Of a DNA stretch of 64,000 nucleotides, positions 34,041 through 44,023 are shown piece after piece. The notes under the pieces are model-generated. The model saw only the letters and a list, made by a program, of their open reading frames with translations. It had not been told where the DNA came from and made no database searches. Location: contig NZ_SZVW01000010.1 of NCBI RefSeq assembly GCF_007655005.1, positions 1 through 64,000 on the forward strand, given 5' to 3'. The position numbers were made by a program, and so were the translations under genes. Numbering within the stretch: position 1 is the first letter of the stretch; each line of letters begins with the position of its first letter. Origin of the DNA: Streptomyces tibetensis. GTDB taxonomy: Bacteria > Actinomycetota > Actinomycetes > Streptomycetales > Streptomycetaceae.

Positions 34041-35323
34041 CCAACGACCTCCTGGGCCGCCACCGGGCCGTGCTCCCCGACTGGCTCGCCCTCTACTACG
34101 AGGAGCCCCTCGAGATCACCCACGGCGAGGGCCGCCACGTCTGGGACTCCCGGGGCAACCGGTACCTCGACTTCTTCGGCGGCATCCTCACCACCATGAC
34201 CGCGCACGCGCTGCCCGAGGTCACCAAGGCGGTGAGCGAGCAGGCCGGGCGGATCATCCACTCCTCGACCCTCTACCTCAACCGCCCGATGGTCGAACTC
34301 GCCGAGCGCATCGCCCAGTTGAGCGGTATCCCGGACGCCCGCGTCTTCTTCACCACGTCCGGAACCGAGGCCAACGACACCGCCCTGCTGCTGGCCACCG
34401 CCTACCGGCGCAGCAACACGATCCTGGCCATGCGCAACAGCTACCACGGCCGTTCCTTCAGCGCCGTCGGCATCACCGGCAACAGCGGCTGGTCCCCGAC
34501 CTCGCTCTCCCCGCTCCAGACGCTGTACGTCCACGGCGGCGTACGCACCCGCGGCCCCTTCGCCTCCCTCAGCGACGACGCCTACATCGCCGCCTGCGTC
34601 GACGACCTGTTGGACCTGCTCGGCCACACCCGCGCACCGGCCGCGCTGATCGCCGAACCCGTGCAGGGCGTCGGCGGCTTCACGGCCCCGCCGGACGGAC
34701 TGTACGCCGCCTTCCGCGAGGTGCTGCACGAGCGCGGCATCCTGTGGATCGCCGACGAGGTGCAGACCGGCTGGGGCCGCACCGGCGAGCACTTCTGGGG
34801 CTGGCAGGCCCACGGCCAGAGCGGGCCGCCCGACATCATGACCTTCGCCAAGGGCATCGGCAACGGCATGTCCATCGGCGGGGTCGTCGCCCGCTCCGAG
34901 ATCATGAACTGCCTGGACTCCAACAGCATCTCCACCTTCGGCGGCACTCAGATCACCATGGCGGCGGGCCTCGCCAACCTCAACTACCTGCTGGAACACG
35001 ACCTCCAGGGCAACGCCCGGCGCGTCGGCGGACTGCTCATCGAGCGGCTGAGGGCCGTCGGCGCGCACGTCCCGGCCGTACGGGAGGTACGCGGACGCGG
35101 GCTGATGATCGGCATCGAGATCACGAAACCGGGGACCGACGAGGCCGATCCGCACACCGCGGCGGCCGTGCTGGAGGCGGCCCGCGAGGGCGGCCTGCTG
35201 ATCGGCAAGGGCGGCGGGCACAACACCAGTTCGCTGCGCGTCGCCCCGCCGCTGTCCCTCAACGTCGCGGAGGCCGAGGAGGGCGCCGCGATCCTCGAAG
35301 ACGCTCTGAGGAGCATCCAGTAG
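34037..35323 (+). CDS. Class III aminotransferase (beta-alanine/beta-aminoisobutyrate type)
   Basis: A 428-residue PLP-dependent transaminase. It shows HVWDSRGNRYLDFFGGILT, FFTTSGTEANDTALLLATAY, the PLP-contact motif ILWIADEVQTGWGRTG, and the Schiff-base Lys in IMTFAKGIGNGMSIGG (K272). The resemblance is to alanine-glyoxylate/beta-alanine transaminases (AGXT2 type). Together with the ureidopropionase it would convert beta-alanine or beta-aminoisobutyrate to the semialdehyde, the last amino-removing step of pyrimidine breakdown. GTG 34037 overlaps the stop of the upstream gene (GTGA), so translation is coupled. Confidence 0.88.
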   Translation: MTNDLLGRHRAVLPDWLALYYEEPLEITHGEGRHVWDSRGNRYLDFFGGILTTMTAHALPEVTKAVSEQAGRIIHSSTLYLNRPMVELAERIAQLSGIPDARVFFTTSGTEANDTALLLATAYRRSNTILAMRNSYHGRSFSAVGITGNSGWSPTSLSPLQTLYVHGGVRTRGPFASLSDDAYIAACVDDLLDLLGHTRAPAALIAEPVQGVGGFTAPPDGLYAAFREVLHERGILWIADEVQTGWGRTGEHFWGWQAHGQSGPPDIMTFAKGIGNGMSIGGVVARSEIMNCLDSNSISTFGGTQITMAAGLANLNYLLEHDLQGNARRVGGLLIERLRAVGAHVPAVREVRGRGLMIGIEITKPGTDEADPHTAAAVLEAAREGGLLIGKGGGHNTSSLRVAPPLSLNVAEAEEGAAILEDALRSIQ

Positions 35324-35348
35324 CAGTGCACTGAGCAAGGGACCCGCC

Positions 35349-36935
35349 ATGACCATCACCCTGGATTCCCTGGAGCCCGCCCTGTCGGTGCGGCATGTCC
35401 TCACCCTGGAGCGGGTGCTCGCCGGGGAGCCCGAGGTGGTGGCCGGCGCGGGACATCTCGACCGGCTCGTGCGCTGGGTGCACGTCGCCGAGGCCGCCGA
35501 CGTCGGAGTGATGCTCAGCGGCGGCGAGATGGTCCTCACCACCGGCGTGCTGCTCGCCGGCGACGAGGACAAACAGGCCGAGTACATCCGGTCCCTGCAC
35601 CGCGCCGAGGCTGCCGCCGTCGTCCTCGGACTCGGCCGCGCCTTCCCCGCGGCGCCGGACGTGATGCGCCGGGCGGCCGAACGCTGCGGACTGCCGATGG
35701 TCGTCCTGCACCGGCCCTTCCCTTTCGCCGACCTGACCGAGGAGGTCCAGTCGCGGCTCGTGCGCCGCAAGTTCGCCGCCGTCAGCCTCTCCGAAGCCGT
35801 CCGCACCGAACTCATCGCCCTCATCACCGCCGGCGCACCCCTGCAGCGTCTGCTCGACGAGGTCGCGCGGCACAGTGCCTGCCCGGTCGTCGTCACCAAC
35901 CTCGCCCATCGCGTCCTCGGCACGGCGGGGGAGCGGCCCGCGGTGGACGACGTGCTGCGCGACTGGGAGCGCATCGCCCGGCAGGCGTGGGGGCACCACC
36001 CAGGCCGTTCAGGCACTGAGGGTGAGGGCTGGATCCGGGCCGAACTGGGCGGACGCGGGGAGCGCTGGGGCCGGATCGTGCTGTGCGGCTATCGCGGCGA
36101 CACCGCCACCGGACGGCTGCTGGCCGACCGTGCCGCCGAGGCCCTCGTCCTGCACCGCATGCTCGGTGGCGGCGCCGCGTGCTCCTGGGAGGAGCAGTCC
36201 GCGCAGAGCCTGCTGACCGACCTGGTCAGCGGCGTCGTACCGGCACGGCAACTGCTGCCCCGGGCCCGCGCGGCCGGGCTGCCCGTCAACCGGCGCACCT
36301 TCGTGCCGCTGGTCGTCCGCGACGGCGACCCGGCCCGCCTCGAACGGCTCCTGCGGCTGCTGGGCCTGCCCGGGCTGGTCGCCGAACTCGCCGACGGCGC
36401 CACCGCCGTGCTGCTCAGCCTGCCCCGGGACCAGGACGCGGGCGCCCTCGCCGCGCACTTCGCGACCCGGCTGCGCACCGAGACCGGCCCGGACCACACG
36501 GTCGTCGCGGCGGCCGAACCCCGCGCCGCCTGGGACGACGTACCCACCGGACTGCGCGAGGCCCAGCATGTCGCGGACGCCGTCGCCGACTCCTCCGCCG
36601 TCCTCGACCTCCCGCCGGTCGTACGCCTGAAGGACGTCCACCTGCGGGGCCTGATCCGGCTGCTGCGCGACGACCCGCACGTGCAGTCGTTCGCGGAGCG
36701 GGAGCTGGACGGGCTGCTGCGCGAGGGTGACGAGGACCTGCTGTCCGTCCTGCGCACCTACCTGGCCACCGGCCGCAACAAGTCCCGCACGGCCCAGCTC
36801 CACCACGTCTCCCGGCCGGCCCTCTACCGCCGTCTGGAGTCCATACAAGTCCGGCTCGGGGTGGACCTCGACGACTTCGAGCAGGCCGCCTCGGTGCACA
36901 TCGCACTCCTCGCGCACGACGCGCAACAACAGTGA
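35349..36935 (+). CDS. PucR-family transcriptional regulator
   Basis: A 528-residue regulator with the N-terminal PucR domain (LSVRHVLTLERVLAGEPEVV, VHVAEAADVGVMLSGGEMVL), a central GGDEF-like domain and the C-terminal HTH (FLRTYL-type helix LRTYLATGRNKSRTAQLHHV, SRPALYRRLESIQVRLGVDL). PucR proteins control purine, pyrimidine or amino acid degradation genes. It is the third gene of the first operon, 25 bases after the aminotransferase, and is followed by an intergenic region with repeated GTGAMAC motifs before the second operon, so it may regulate both. Confidence 0.9.
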   Translation: MTITLDSLEPALSVRHVLTLERVLAGEPEVVAGAGHLDRLVRWVHVAEAADVGVMLSGGEMVLTTGVLLAGDEDKQAEYIRSLHRAEAAAVVLGLGRAFPAAPDVMRRAAERCGLPMVVLHRPFPFADLTEEVQSRLVRRKFAAVSLSEAVRTELIALITAGAPLQRLLDEVARHSACPVVVTNLAHRVLGTAGERPAVDDVLRDWERIARQAWGHHPGRSGTEGEGWIRAELGGRGERWGRIVLCGYRGDTATGRLLADRAAEALVLHRMLGGGAACSWEEQSAQSLLTDLVSGVVPARQLLPRARAAGLPVNRRTFVPLVVRDGDPARLERLLRLLGLPGLVAELADGATAVLLSLPRDQDAGALAAHFATRLRTETGPDHTVVAAAEPRAAWDDVPTGLREAQHVADAVADSSAVLDLPPVVRLKDVHLRGLIRLLRDDPHVQSFAERELDGLLREGDEDLLSVLRTYLATGRNKSRTAQLHHVSRPALYRRLESIQVRLGVDLDDFEQAASVHIALLAHDAQQQ

Positions 36936-37028
36936 AACACGCGACCACCTGGGAAAACGGCGGTGAAACATGGGTCCGCACAAGTGTGACACGGTGGCAC
37001 GCCGCACGCCCTCAGACGTGACACGGTG
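36932..37028. promoter_or_regulatory. Four GTGAMAC repeats upstream of the second nitrilase
   Basis: GTGAAACA occurs at 36932 and 36963; GTGACACGGTG occurs at 36986 and 37018. The copies within each pair are 31 and 32 bases apart (three helical turns). The cluster begins at the PucR stop codon and ends 62 bases before the nitrilase start. It is a candidate binding region for the PucR protein. Confidence 0.4.
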
Positions 37029-37090
37029 CAACTCAAAGACGACCACGCGACTTCCTAGGCTCACGGCACACCGAGCGACCGGAGGTCCCG

Positions 37091-37933
37091 ATGAGCCAAG
37101 TGATCCGCGCCGCCGTCTTCCAGACCGCCTGGACGGGCGACAAGGAATCGATGATCCAGGTCCACGAGCAGGCGGTCCGCGACGCGGCAGCTCAGGGCGC
37201 TCAAGTCCTGTGCTTCCAGGAGCTGTTCTACGGCCCCTACTTCTGCCAGGTCCAGGACCCGGCCTTCTACGAGTACGCCGAGCAGATCCCCGAGGGCCCC
37301 ATCGTCCGGCGCTTCCAGGCACTCGCGAAGGAACACGGCATCGTCCTGGTGCTGCCGATGTACGAGGAGGAGCAGCCCGGCGTCCTGTACAACACCGCCG
37401 CCGTGATCGACGCGGACGGCTCCTACCTCGGCAAGTACCGCAAGACGCACATCCCGCAGGTCAGGGGCTTCTGGGAGAAGTTCTACTTCCGCCCCGGCAA
37501 CAGCGGCTGGCCCGTCTTCGACACGAAGGTCGGCCGCGTGGGCGTCTACATCTGCTACGACCGCCACTTCCCGGAGGGCTGGCGCGCACTCGGCCTCGCG
37601 GGTGCCGAGATCGTCTTCAACCCGTCCGCCACCTCCCGCGGCCTGTCCGGCTACCTCTGGCAGCTGGAACAGCCGGCGGCGGCCGTCGCCAACGAGTACT
37701 TCGTCGGCGCGATCAACCGGGTCGGCGTCGAGGAGTACGGCGACAACGACTTCTACGGCACCTCGTACTTCGTGGACCCCGAGGCCCAGTTCGTCGGCGA
37801 GGTGGCGAGCGACAAGGAGCCCGAACTGGTGGTGAGGGACCTGGACATGGCCAAACTCCGCGAGGTCCGCGACCGCTGGCAGTTCTACCGGGACCGGGCG
37901 CCGGGGGCGTACGGGCCACTGACAGCACCCTGA
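37091..37933 (+). CDS. Nitrilase-fold amidohydrolase, probable beta-ureidopropionase (second copy)
   Basis: A 280-residue paralogue of the protein at 33198-34040. The triad positions are the same: E44 in LCFQELFYG, K118 in GKYRKTHIPQVRG and C155 in VYICYDRHFPEGWRAL. Differences are concentrated around the pocket (for example FYGPYFCQV for FNSPYFCQV, and QELFYG), so substrate range may differ, such as N-carbamoyl-beta-alanine against N-carbamoyl-beta-aminoisobutyrate or N-carbamoyl amino acids. GGAGG precedes ATG 37091. It leads the second operon, with dihydropyrimidinase next, but the 76-base gap to that gene contains a dispersed repeat. Confidence 0.88.
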   Translation: MSQVIRAAVFQTAWTGDKESMIQVHEQAVRDAAAQGAQVLCFQELFYGPYFCQVQDPAFYEYAEQIPEGPIVRRFQALAKEHGIVLVLPMYEEEQPGVLYNTAAVIDADGSYLGKYRKTHIPQVRGFWEKFYFRPGNSGWPVFDTKVGRVGVYICYDRHFPEGWRALGLAGAEIVFNPSATSRGLSGYLWQLEQPAAAVANEYFVGAINRVGVEEYGDNDFYGTSYFVDPEAQFVGEVASDKEPELVVRDLDMAKLREVRDRWQFYRDRAPGAYGPLTAP

Positions 37934-37940
37934 GAAACCC

Positions 37941-37972
37941 AGGGGCGCGGGGAACTGCGCGACCAGCCACAG
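37941..37972 (+). repeat. Dispersed intergenic repeat, short form
   Basis: AGGGGCGCGGGGAACTGCGC followed by GACCAGCCACA, the short form of the element at 27456-27514, which shares the AGGGGCGCGGGG head and GCGACCAGCC tail. Here it lies between two genes on the same strand, 8 bases after the nitrilase stop, and may weaken transcription into hydA. Confidence 0.65.
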
Positions 37973-38009
37973 TCAACCGTCACGTTCAAACGGCGAGGAG
38001 CGACAGAGC

Positions 38010-39413
38010 ATGAGCACCCGAACCGTCATCCGAGGTGGCCTGGTCATCACCGCCTCCGACGAACTACACGCCGACGTCCTGATCGAGGACGGCCGAATCG
38101 CCGCCCTCGCGACCTCCCACACCCCCGCCGCAGAAGCCTTCACGGCCGACCGCACCATCGACGCCACCGGAAAGTACGTCATCCCCGGCGGCGTCGACGC
38201 CCACACCCACATGGAGCTGCCCTTCGGCGGCACCTTCGCCTCCGACACCTTCGAGACCGGCACCCGCGCCGCCGCCTGGGGCGGCACCACGACGATCATC
38301 GACTTCGCCGTGCAGAGCGTCGGCCACAGCCTGCGCGAGGGACTCGACGCCTGGCACGCCAAGGCCGACGGCAACTGCGCCGTCGACTACGGCTTCCACA
38401 TGATCGTCTCCGACGTCAACGAGCACACCCTCAAGGAGATGGACCACCTGGTCGAGGAGGGTGTCACCTCCTTCAAGCAGTTCATGGCCTACCCGGGCGT
38501 CTTCTACAGCGACGACGGCCAGATCCTGCGCGCCATGCAGCGCTCCGCCGAGAACGGCGGCCTGATCATGATGCACGCCGAGAACGGCATCGCGATCGAC
38601 GTGCTGGTGGAGCAGGCCCTGGCGCGCGGGGAGACCGACCCCCGCTACCACGGGGAGGTCCGCAAGGCCCTCCTCGAAGCGGAGGCCACCCATCGCGCCA
38701 TCAAACTCGCGCAGGTGGCCGGCGCACCCCTGTACGTCGTGCACGTCTCGGCGACGGAGGCGGTCGCCGAGCTGGCCCGGGCCCGCGACGAGGGGCTGAA
38801 CGTCTTCGGCGAGACCTGCCCGCAGTATCTGTTCCTGTCCACCGACAACCTCGCCGAGCCGGACTTCGAGGGCGCGAAGTACGTGTGCAGCACCCCGCTC
38901 CGGCCGAAGGAACACCAGGCCGCACTGTGGCGGGGCCTGCGCACGAACGACCTCCAGGTCGTCTCCACCGACCACTGTCCCTTCTGCTTCACGGGCCAGA
39001 AGGACCTCGGCCGCGGCGACTTCTCCAAGATCCCCAACGGTCTGCCGGGCGTGGAGAACCGTATGGACCTCCTCCACCAGGCGGTCGTCGACGGGCACAT
39101 CTCGCGCCGCCGCTGGATCGAGATCGCCTGCGCGACCCCGGCCCGGATGTTCGGCCTGTACCCGAAGAAGGGCACCATCGCGCCGGGCGCCGACGCCGAC
39201 GTCGTCATCTACGACCCGCACGCCGAGCAGGTCATGTCCGCTTCAGAGCACCACATGAACGTCGACTACTCGGCCTATGAGGGCAAACGCACCACCGGCC
39301 GGGTCGAGACGGTGCTCTCGCGCGGCGAACCCGTCATCACCGAGCGGGAGTACACCGGGCGCGCCGGGCACGGCGTGTTCACCCCGCGTTCCACCTGTCA
39401 GTACCTCAACTAG
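38010..39413 (+). CDS. hydA: Dihydropyrimidinase / D-hydantoinase
   Basis: A 467-residue cyclic amidohydrolase. The binuclear metal site is seen in GGVDAHTHMELPFGG, the carboxylated Lys in TSFKQFMAYPG, the His ligands in MMHAENGIAID and YVVHVSATEAVAELA and the Asp in VVSTDHCPFCFTGQ. FSKIPNGLPGVENRMDLL is the conserved substrate loop of the dihydropyrimidinase group. It opens dihydrouracil, dihydrothymine or 5-substituted hydantoins to N-carbamoyl amino acids, the step just before the nitrilases. GAGGAG precedes ATG 38010. Confidence 0.93.
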   Translation: MSTRTVIRGGLVITASDELHADVLIEDGRIAALATSHTPAAEAFTADRTIDATGKYVIPGGVDAHTHMELPFGGTFASDTFETGTRAAAWGGTTTIIDFAVQSVGHSLREGLDAWHAKADGNCAVDYGFHMIVSDVNEHTLKEMDHLVEEGVTSFKQFMAYPGVFYSDDGQILRAMQRSAENGGLIMMHAENGIAIDVLVEQALARGETDPRYHGEVRKALLEAEATHRAIKLAQVAGAPLYVVHVSATEAVAELARARDEGLNVFGETCPQYLFLSTDNLAEPDFEGAKYVCSTPLRPKEHQAALWRGLRTNDLQVVSTDHCPFCFTGQKDLGRGDFSKIPNGLPGVENRMDLLHQAVVDGHISRRRWIEIACATPARMFGLYPKKGTIAPGADADVVIYDPHAEQVMSASEHHMNVDYSAYEGKRTTGRVETVLSRGEPVITEREYTGRAGHGVFTPRSTCQYLN

Positions 39414-39424
39414 GAGTGGCGCAG

Positions 39425-40447
39425 ATGGACTTCGGACTCGTCCTGCAGACCGACCCGCCGGCCTCGCGGGTGATCAGCCTGATGAAACGCGCGGAACGGA
39501 ACGGCTTCACGTACGGCTGGACCTTCGACTCCGCCGTGCTGTGGCAGGAACCGTTCGTGATCTACAGCCAGATCCTGGCCAACACCACGACCCTGAAGGT
39601 CGGGCCGATGGTGACCAACCCGGGCACCCGCACCTGGGAGGTCACCGCCTCCACCTTCGCCACCCTCAACGACATGTTCGGCAACCGCACGGTCTGCGGC
39701 ATCGGCCGCGGTGACTCCGCGATGCGGGTGGCCGGCCGCAAGCCCAACACCCTGGCCCGGATCAGTGAGGCCATGAAGGTCATCCGGGACCTCGGCGCCG
39801 GACGGGAGGCCGACCTCGGCGGCGGCACCGTCGTCCGGTTCCCGTGGATCAAGCCGGGTGCCGAACTGCCGGTGTGGATGGCCGCGTACGGCCCCAAGGC
39901 CCTGAAGATGACCGGCGAGGAGGCGGACGGCTTCATCCTCCAGCTGGCCGACCTCTATCTCACCGAGTACATGGTCAAGGCCGTGAAGGACGCGGCCGTC
40001 GCGGCCGGCCGGGACCCCGCCGAGGTGACGGTCTGCGTGGCCGCACCGGCGTACGTCACCGAGGACGACTCGCCCGAGGCGCTCGCCCACGCCCGCGAGC
40101 AGTGCCGCTGGTTCGGCGGCATGGTCGGCAACCACGTCGCCGACCTCGTCTCCAAGTACGGCGAGCACTCGGCCGCCGTCCCCGACGAACTCACCGACTA
40201 CATCAAGGCCCGCGAGGGCTACGACTACTCCCACCACGGACGCGCCGACAACCCGGACACCCAGTTCGTGCCCGACGAGATCGTCGACCGGTTCTGCCTC
40301 ATCGGCCCGGTCGAGAAGCACATCGAGAAACTGGAGGCGCTGCGCGCGCTCGGCGTGGACCAGTTCGCCGTCTACGACATGCACGACGCGCAGGAGGCCG
40401 TGATCGAGGCCTACGGATCCCAGGTGATCCCGGCCGTGGGCGGCTGA
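39425..40447 (+). CDS. LLM-class flavin/F420-dependent oxidoreductase (TIGR03842-like)
   Basis: A 340-residue luciferase-like (beta/alpha)8 oxidoreductase: MDFGLVLQTDPPASRV, RAERNGFTYGWTFDSAVLWQ, GPMVTNPGTRTWEVTASTFA, GIGRGDSAMRVAGRK and PVWMAAYGPKALKMTGEEAD, the last resembling F420-binding members such as Mer. I recall the set dihydropyrimidinase, this enzyme and an NCS1 carrier as a repeated actinobacterial neighbourhood. Here it could reduce the C5=C6 bond of uracil or thymine with F420H2, or act on a hydantoin-like compound; neither is shown. AGGAG precedes ATG 39425, 12 bases after hydA. A strong hairpin follows the stop. Confidence 0.85.
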   Translation: MDFGLVLQTDPPASRVISLMKRAERNGFTYGWTFDSAVLWQEPFVIYSQILANTTTLKVGPMVTNPGTRTWEVTASTFATLNDMFGNRTVCGIGRGDSAMRVAGRKPNTLARISEAMKVIRDLGAGREADLGGGTVVRFPWIKPGAELPVWMAAYGPKALKMTGEEADGFILQLADLYLTEYMVKAVKDAAVAAGRDPAEVTVCVAAPAYVTEDDSPEALAHAREQCRWFGGMVGNHVADLVSKYGEHSAAVPDELTDYIKAREGYDYSHHGRADNPDTQFVPDEIVDRFCLIGPVEKHIEKLEALRALGVDQFAVYDMHDAQEAVIEAYGSQVIPAVGG

Positions 40448-40477
40448 CCTCCGCCGCCGCTCCACCCTCTGTGAACT

Positions 40478-40505
40478 CCCCCTTCCCAGCGGCTCGGGAA
40501 GGGGG
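40478..40505 (+). terminator. Hairpin between LLM oxidoreductase and transporter genes
   Basis: A perfect 10-bp stem (CCCCCTTCCC and GGGAAGGGGG) with an 8-base loop lies 31 bases after the stop. It may end or attenuate the transcript before the NCS1 carrier gene. Confidence 0.7.
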
Positions 40506-40585
40506 CCCAGGACGCCTCCCGGCGCACCCCCCATCGGCTCACCGCACGGCCTTTCCCGTCCCACCTCCCCTGATTGGCCCGGCCC

Positions 40586-42106
<1,521 letters not shown>

Positions 42107-42116
42107 GCAGGACCGG

Positions 42117-42156
42117 CGCGCTGGAGAGCGCTCAGCGCTTGTCGCTCTCCAGCGCG
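42117..42156. terminator. Two-sided terminator hairpin
   Basis: A perfect 14-bp inverted repeat, CGCGCTGGAGAGCG and complement, with a 12-base loop, lies between the convergent NCS1 and DUF3558-like genes and includes the last codons of the latter. Confidence 0.75.
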
Positions 42157-42800
42157 GCCACAGCTTCCTTCGCGGCCTTGATCGCGCCCTTGTTGATCGT
42201 GTCCGTGCTGGGCGCCTTCTTCGACTCGAAGTCACTGCCGTTGTAGGTGATGGTCACCAGCGCGTTGGAGGCGCGGGCGAACACGACGCCCTCGCGGGTC
42301 TCCTGCTTGTCCTCGGTCGTGAGGTTCACGACGGAGTACGCGCTGTCCCCCAGGCCGGGTACCGCCCCGCCGCCGCTCTGCTTCTCGGTGTGTGCCTCGT
42401 ACGACTTCTGCGCGGCCTCGTCCGACTCCATGACCTCGTAGGACACGTCGAGCCAGCGGTAGTCGTAGCCCTTGAGCGCGTTCCAGGAGCAGGTGCGACG
42501 CAGCTCCGAGTCCGTGGACGGGATCTCCTTGCCGGCCGTCTTGGCGCCCGGCACCAGCGCCTCGATCGTCTTCTTCGCGACGGCCTCGCACGGGGCGGGC
42601 GAGGCCGAGTACGTCTTCGGCACCGTCGACGTCGACGGGGCGGACTCTGAGCGGGTCTCGGTCTTCTCTTCGGCCGGCTTGTGCCCGGCGGCCTGCGGCG
42701 CGGCGAGCGGACCGGACGACAGCGCCCAGCCCACCGCGGCGAGCACCACCACCGGGGACAGACGGGCGGTCAGGGCCAGGGGCAGAGGTAGGGAACGCAC
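42132..42800 (-). CDS. Secreted or membrane-anchored DUF3558-like protein
   Basis: A 222-residue protein with an N-terminal hydrophobic segment (RLSPVVVLAAVGWALSSGPL) but no lipobox Cys. After a Glu/Ser/Thr-rich linker the folded part begins at SPAPCEAVAKKTIEALVPGA and contains LRRTCSWNALKGYDYRWLDV, VPGLGDSAYSVVNLT and GVVFARASNALVTITYNGSD. The two Cys (PC and TC) probably form a disulfide. The pattern, including the G-x-G-D-x-A motif, is that of the DUF3558 group of exported actinobacterial proteins of unknown role. It is downstream of the LysR gene on the same strand, with 220 bases of gap. Confidence 0.75.
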   Translation of the reverse strand: MRSLPLPLALTARLSPVVVLAAVGWALSSGPLAAPQAAGHKPAEEKTETRSESAPSTSTVPKTYSASPAPCEAVAKKTIEALVPGAKTAGKEIPSTDSELRRTCSWNALKGYDYRWLDVSYEVMESDEAAQKSYEAHTEKQSGGGAVPGLGDSAYSVVNLTTEDKQETREGVVFARASNALVTITYNGSDFESKKAPSTDTINKGAIKAAKEAVAALESDKR

Positions 42801-43020
42801 GGCGCCCTTCAGGTGGGGACGGACGGTGCGGAACGGGTCCGCACGGCGGACGGGACGACAGTGTCACATGCGTCCCCGTGCTGCGGAAGTGCGGCCTCCC
42901 CCACAGGTTCTGTGGAACACCGTGCGTGTCGGCGCCGTCGCGCTGCGCCCGGCTCGACCCGTCGGCGTCGCCCCGGACAAGGTCGGACATGCCCCAACTT
43001 CCCGCGACAGGAAGGGACAT

Positions 43021-43911
43021 TCACTCCACGGTCGACGTCCGCAGCGCGTGGTCGAGGAAGCGCCGGGTGATCGGCGGCACGGCGCGGGAGCTCAGCCAGG
43101 CGATGCCGATGTCCCGGGCGCCCCGTACGTCGGTGATCTCCAAGTAGCGGATCGGGGACTCGGAGGCCGCCGTGACGTCCGGCGACGACGGGATCAGGGA
43201 CACCCCGAGACCCGCGGCGACCAGACCACGCAGGGTCTCCACCTCCTCGCCCTCGAAGGCGATGAGGGGTGCGAAGCCGGCCTCCCGGCACAGCCCCGCG
43301 GTGATGTCACGCAGCCCGTATCCCTGCTTGAGCAGGATGAACCGCTCCTTTGCCACCTCGGCCAGGCGGATCCGGCGGCGCTTGGCCAGCCGGTGCCGGG
43401 ACGGGACGGCCAGCCGCAGCGGCTCCACCAGCAGGCGCCGCCATGTGATGAGGGGGTGGCCCGGGTCGCTGCTGGTGATGACCAGATCCGCGGTCGTGTC
43501 GAGGAGGTGCCGGGTCAGGCCCATCTCGCCGTCCTGGTGCAGCTCGAACTGCGCCTGCGGGAAGGTCCGCCGGAAGTCGGTGACGAGCTGGGGGACCAGC
43601 CAGGTGCCCAGGGTGTGCAGGAAGGCGAGCGACACCACGCCCGAGTCGGGGTGGACCATCTCGGCCACGGCTCGCCGGCCCCGGTCGTAGTTGTCGAGCA
43701 CCCCGTCGACGTACTCCTTGAACACCCGGCCCGCCGGGGTGAGGCGCAGCACGCGCCCGACGCGCTGCAGGAGCTCGGCGCCGACCTCGTCCTCCAGCCG
43801 GGCCAGGGCCCGGGACAGGGCGGGCTGGGTGATGCCGGCGTCCGTGGCGGCATCGGTCACCGTCGTCCCCTCCGCGACGGACTGGAAGGAACGAAGCACC
43901 TGAAGATCCAT
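43021..43911 (-). CDS. LysR-family regulator of the malate/malic-enzyme locus
   Basis: A 296-residue LysR-type protein: HTH in MDLQVLRSFQSVAEGTTVTD, AATDAGITQPALSRALARLE, then LLQRVGRVLRLTPAGRVF, and an effector domain with VVSLAFLHTLGTWLVPQLV and LVEPLRLAVPSRHRLAKR. The domain resembles regulators of malolactic and malate genes, which fits the neighbourhood of a malate carrier and malic enzyme. ATG 43911 gives the canonical MDLQ start; ATG 43932 is in frame. Unusually it is the last gene of its unidirectional group, not divergent from its presumed targets. Confidence 0.88.
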   Translation of the reverse strand: MDLQVLRSFQSVAEGTTVTDAATDAGITQPALSRALARLEDEVGAELLQRVGRVLRLTPAGRVFKEYVDGVLDNYDRGRRAVAEMVHPDSGVVSLAFLHTLGTWLVPQLVTDFRRTFPQAQFELHQDGEMGLTRHLLDTTADLVITSSDPGHPLITWRRLLVEPLRLAVPSRHRLAKRRRIRLAEVAKERFILLKQGYGLRDITAGLCREAGFAPLIAFEGEEVETLRGLVAAGLGVSLIPSSPDVTAASESPIRYLEITDVRGARDIGIAWLSSRAVPPITRRFLDHALRTSTVE

Positions 43912-44023
43912 GGCGCCATTCTTCCCCGTCATGGGTCACTGATGACCCAGGCGACGGCAGCATGGATCGCCCCCGGGGCGAGATTCGGACCGCGACCGCT
44001 GCCGAGCCGATGCCCGGCATCCG

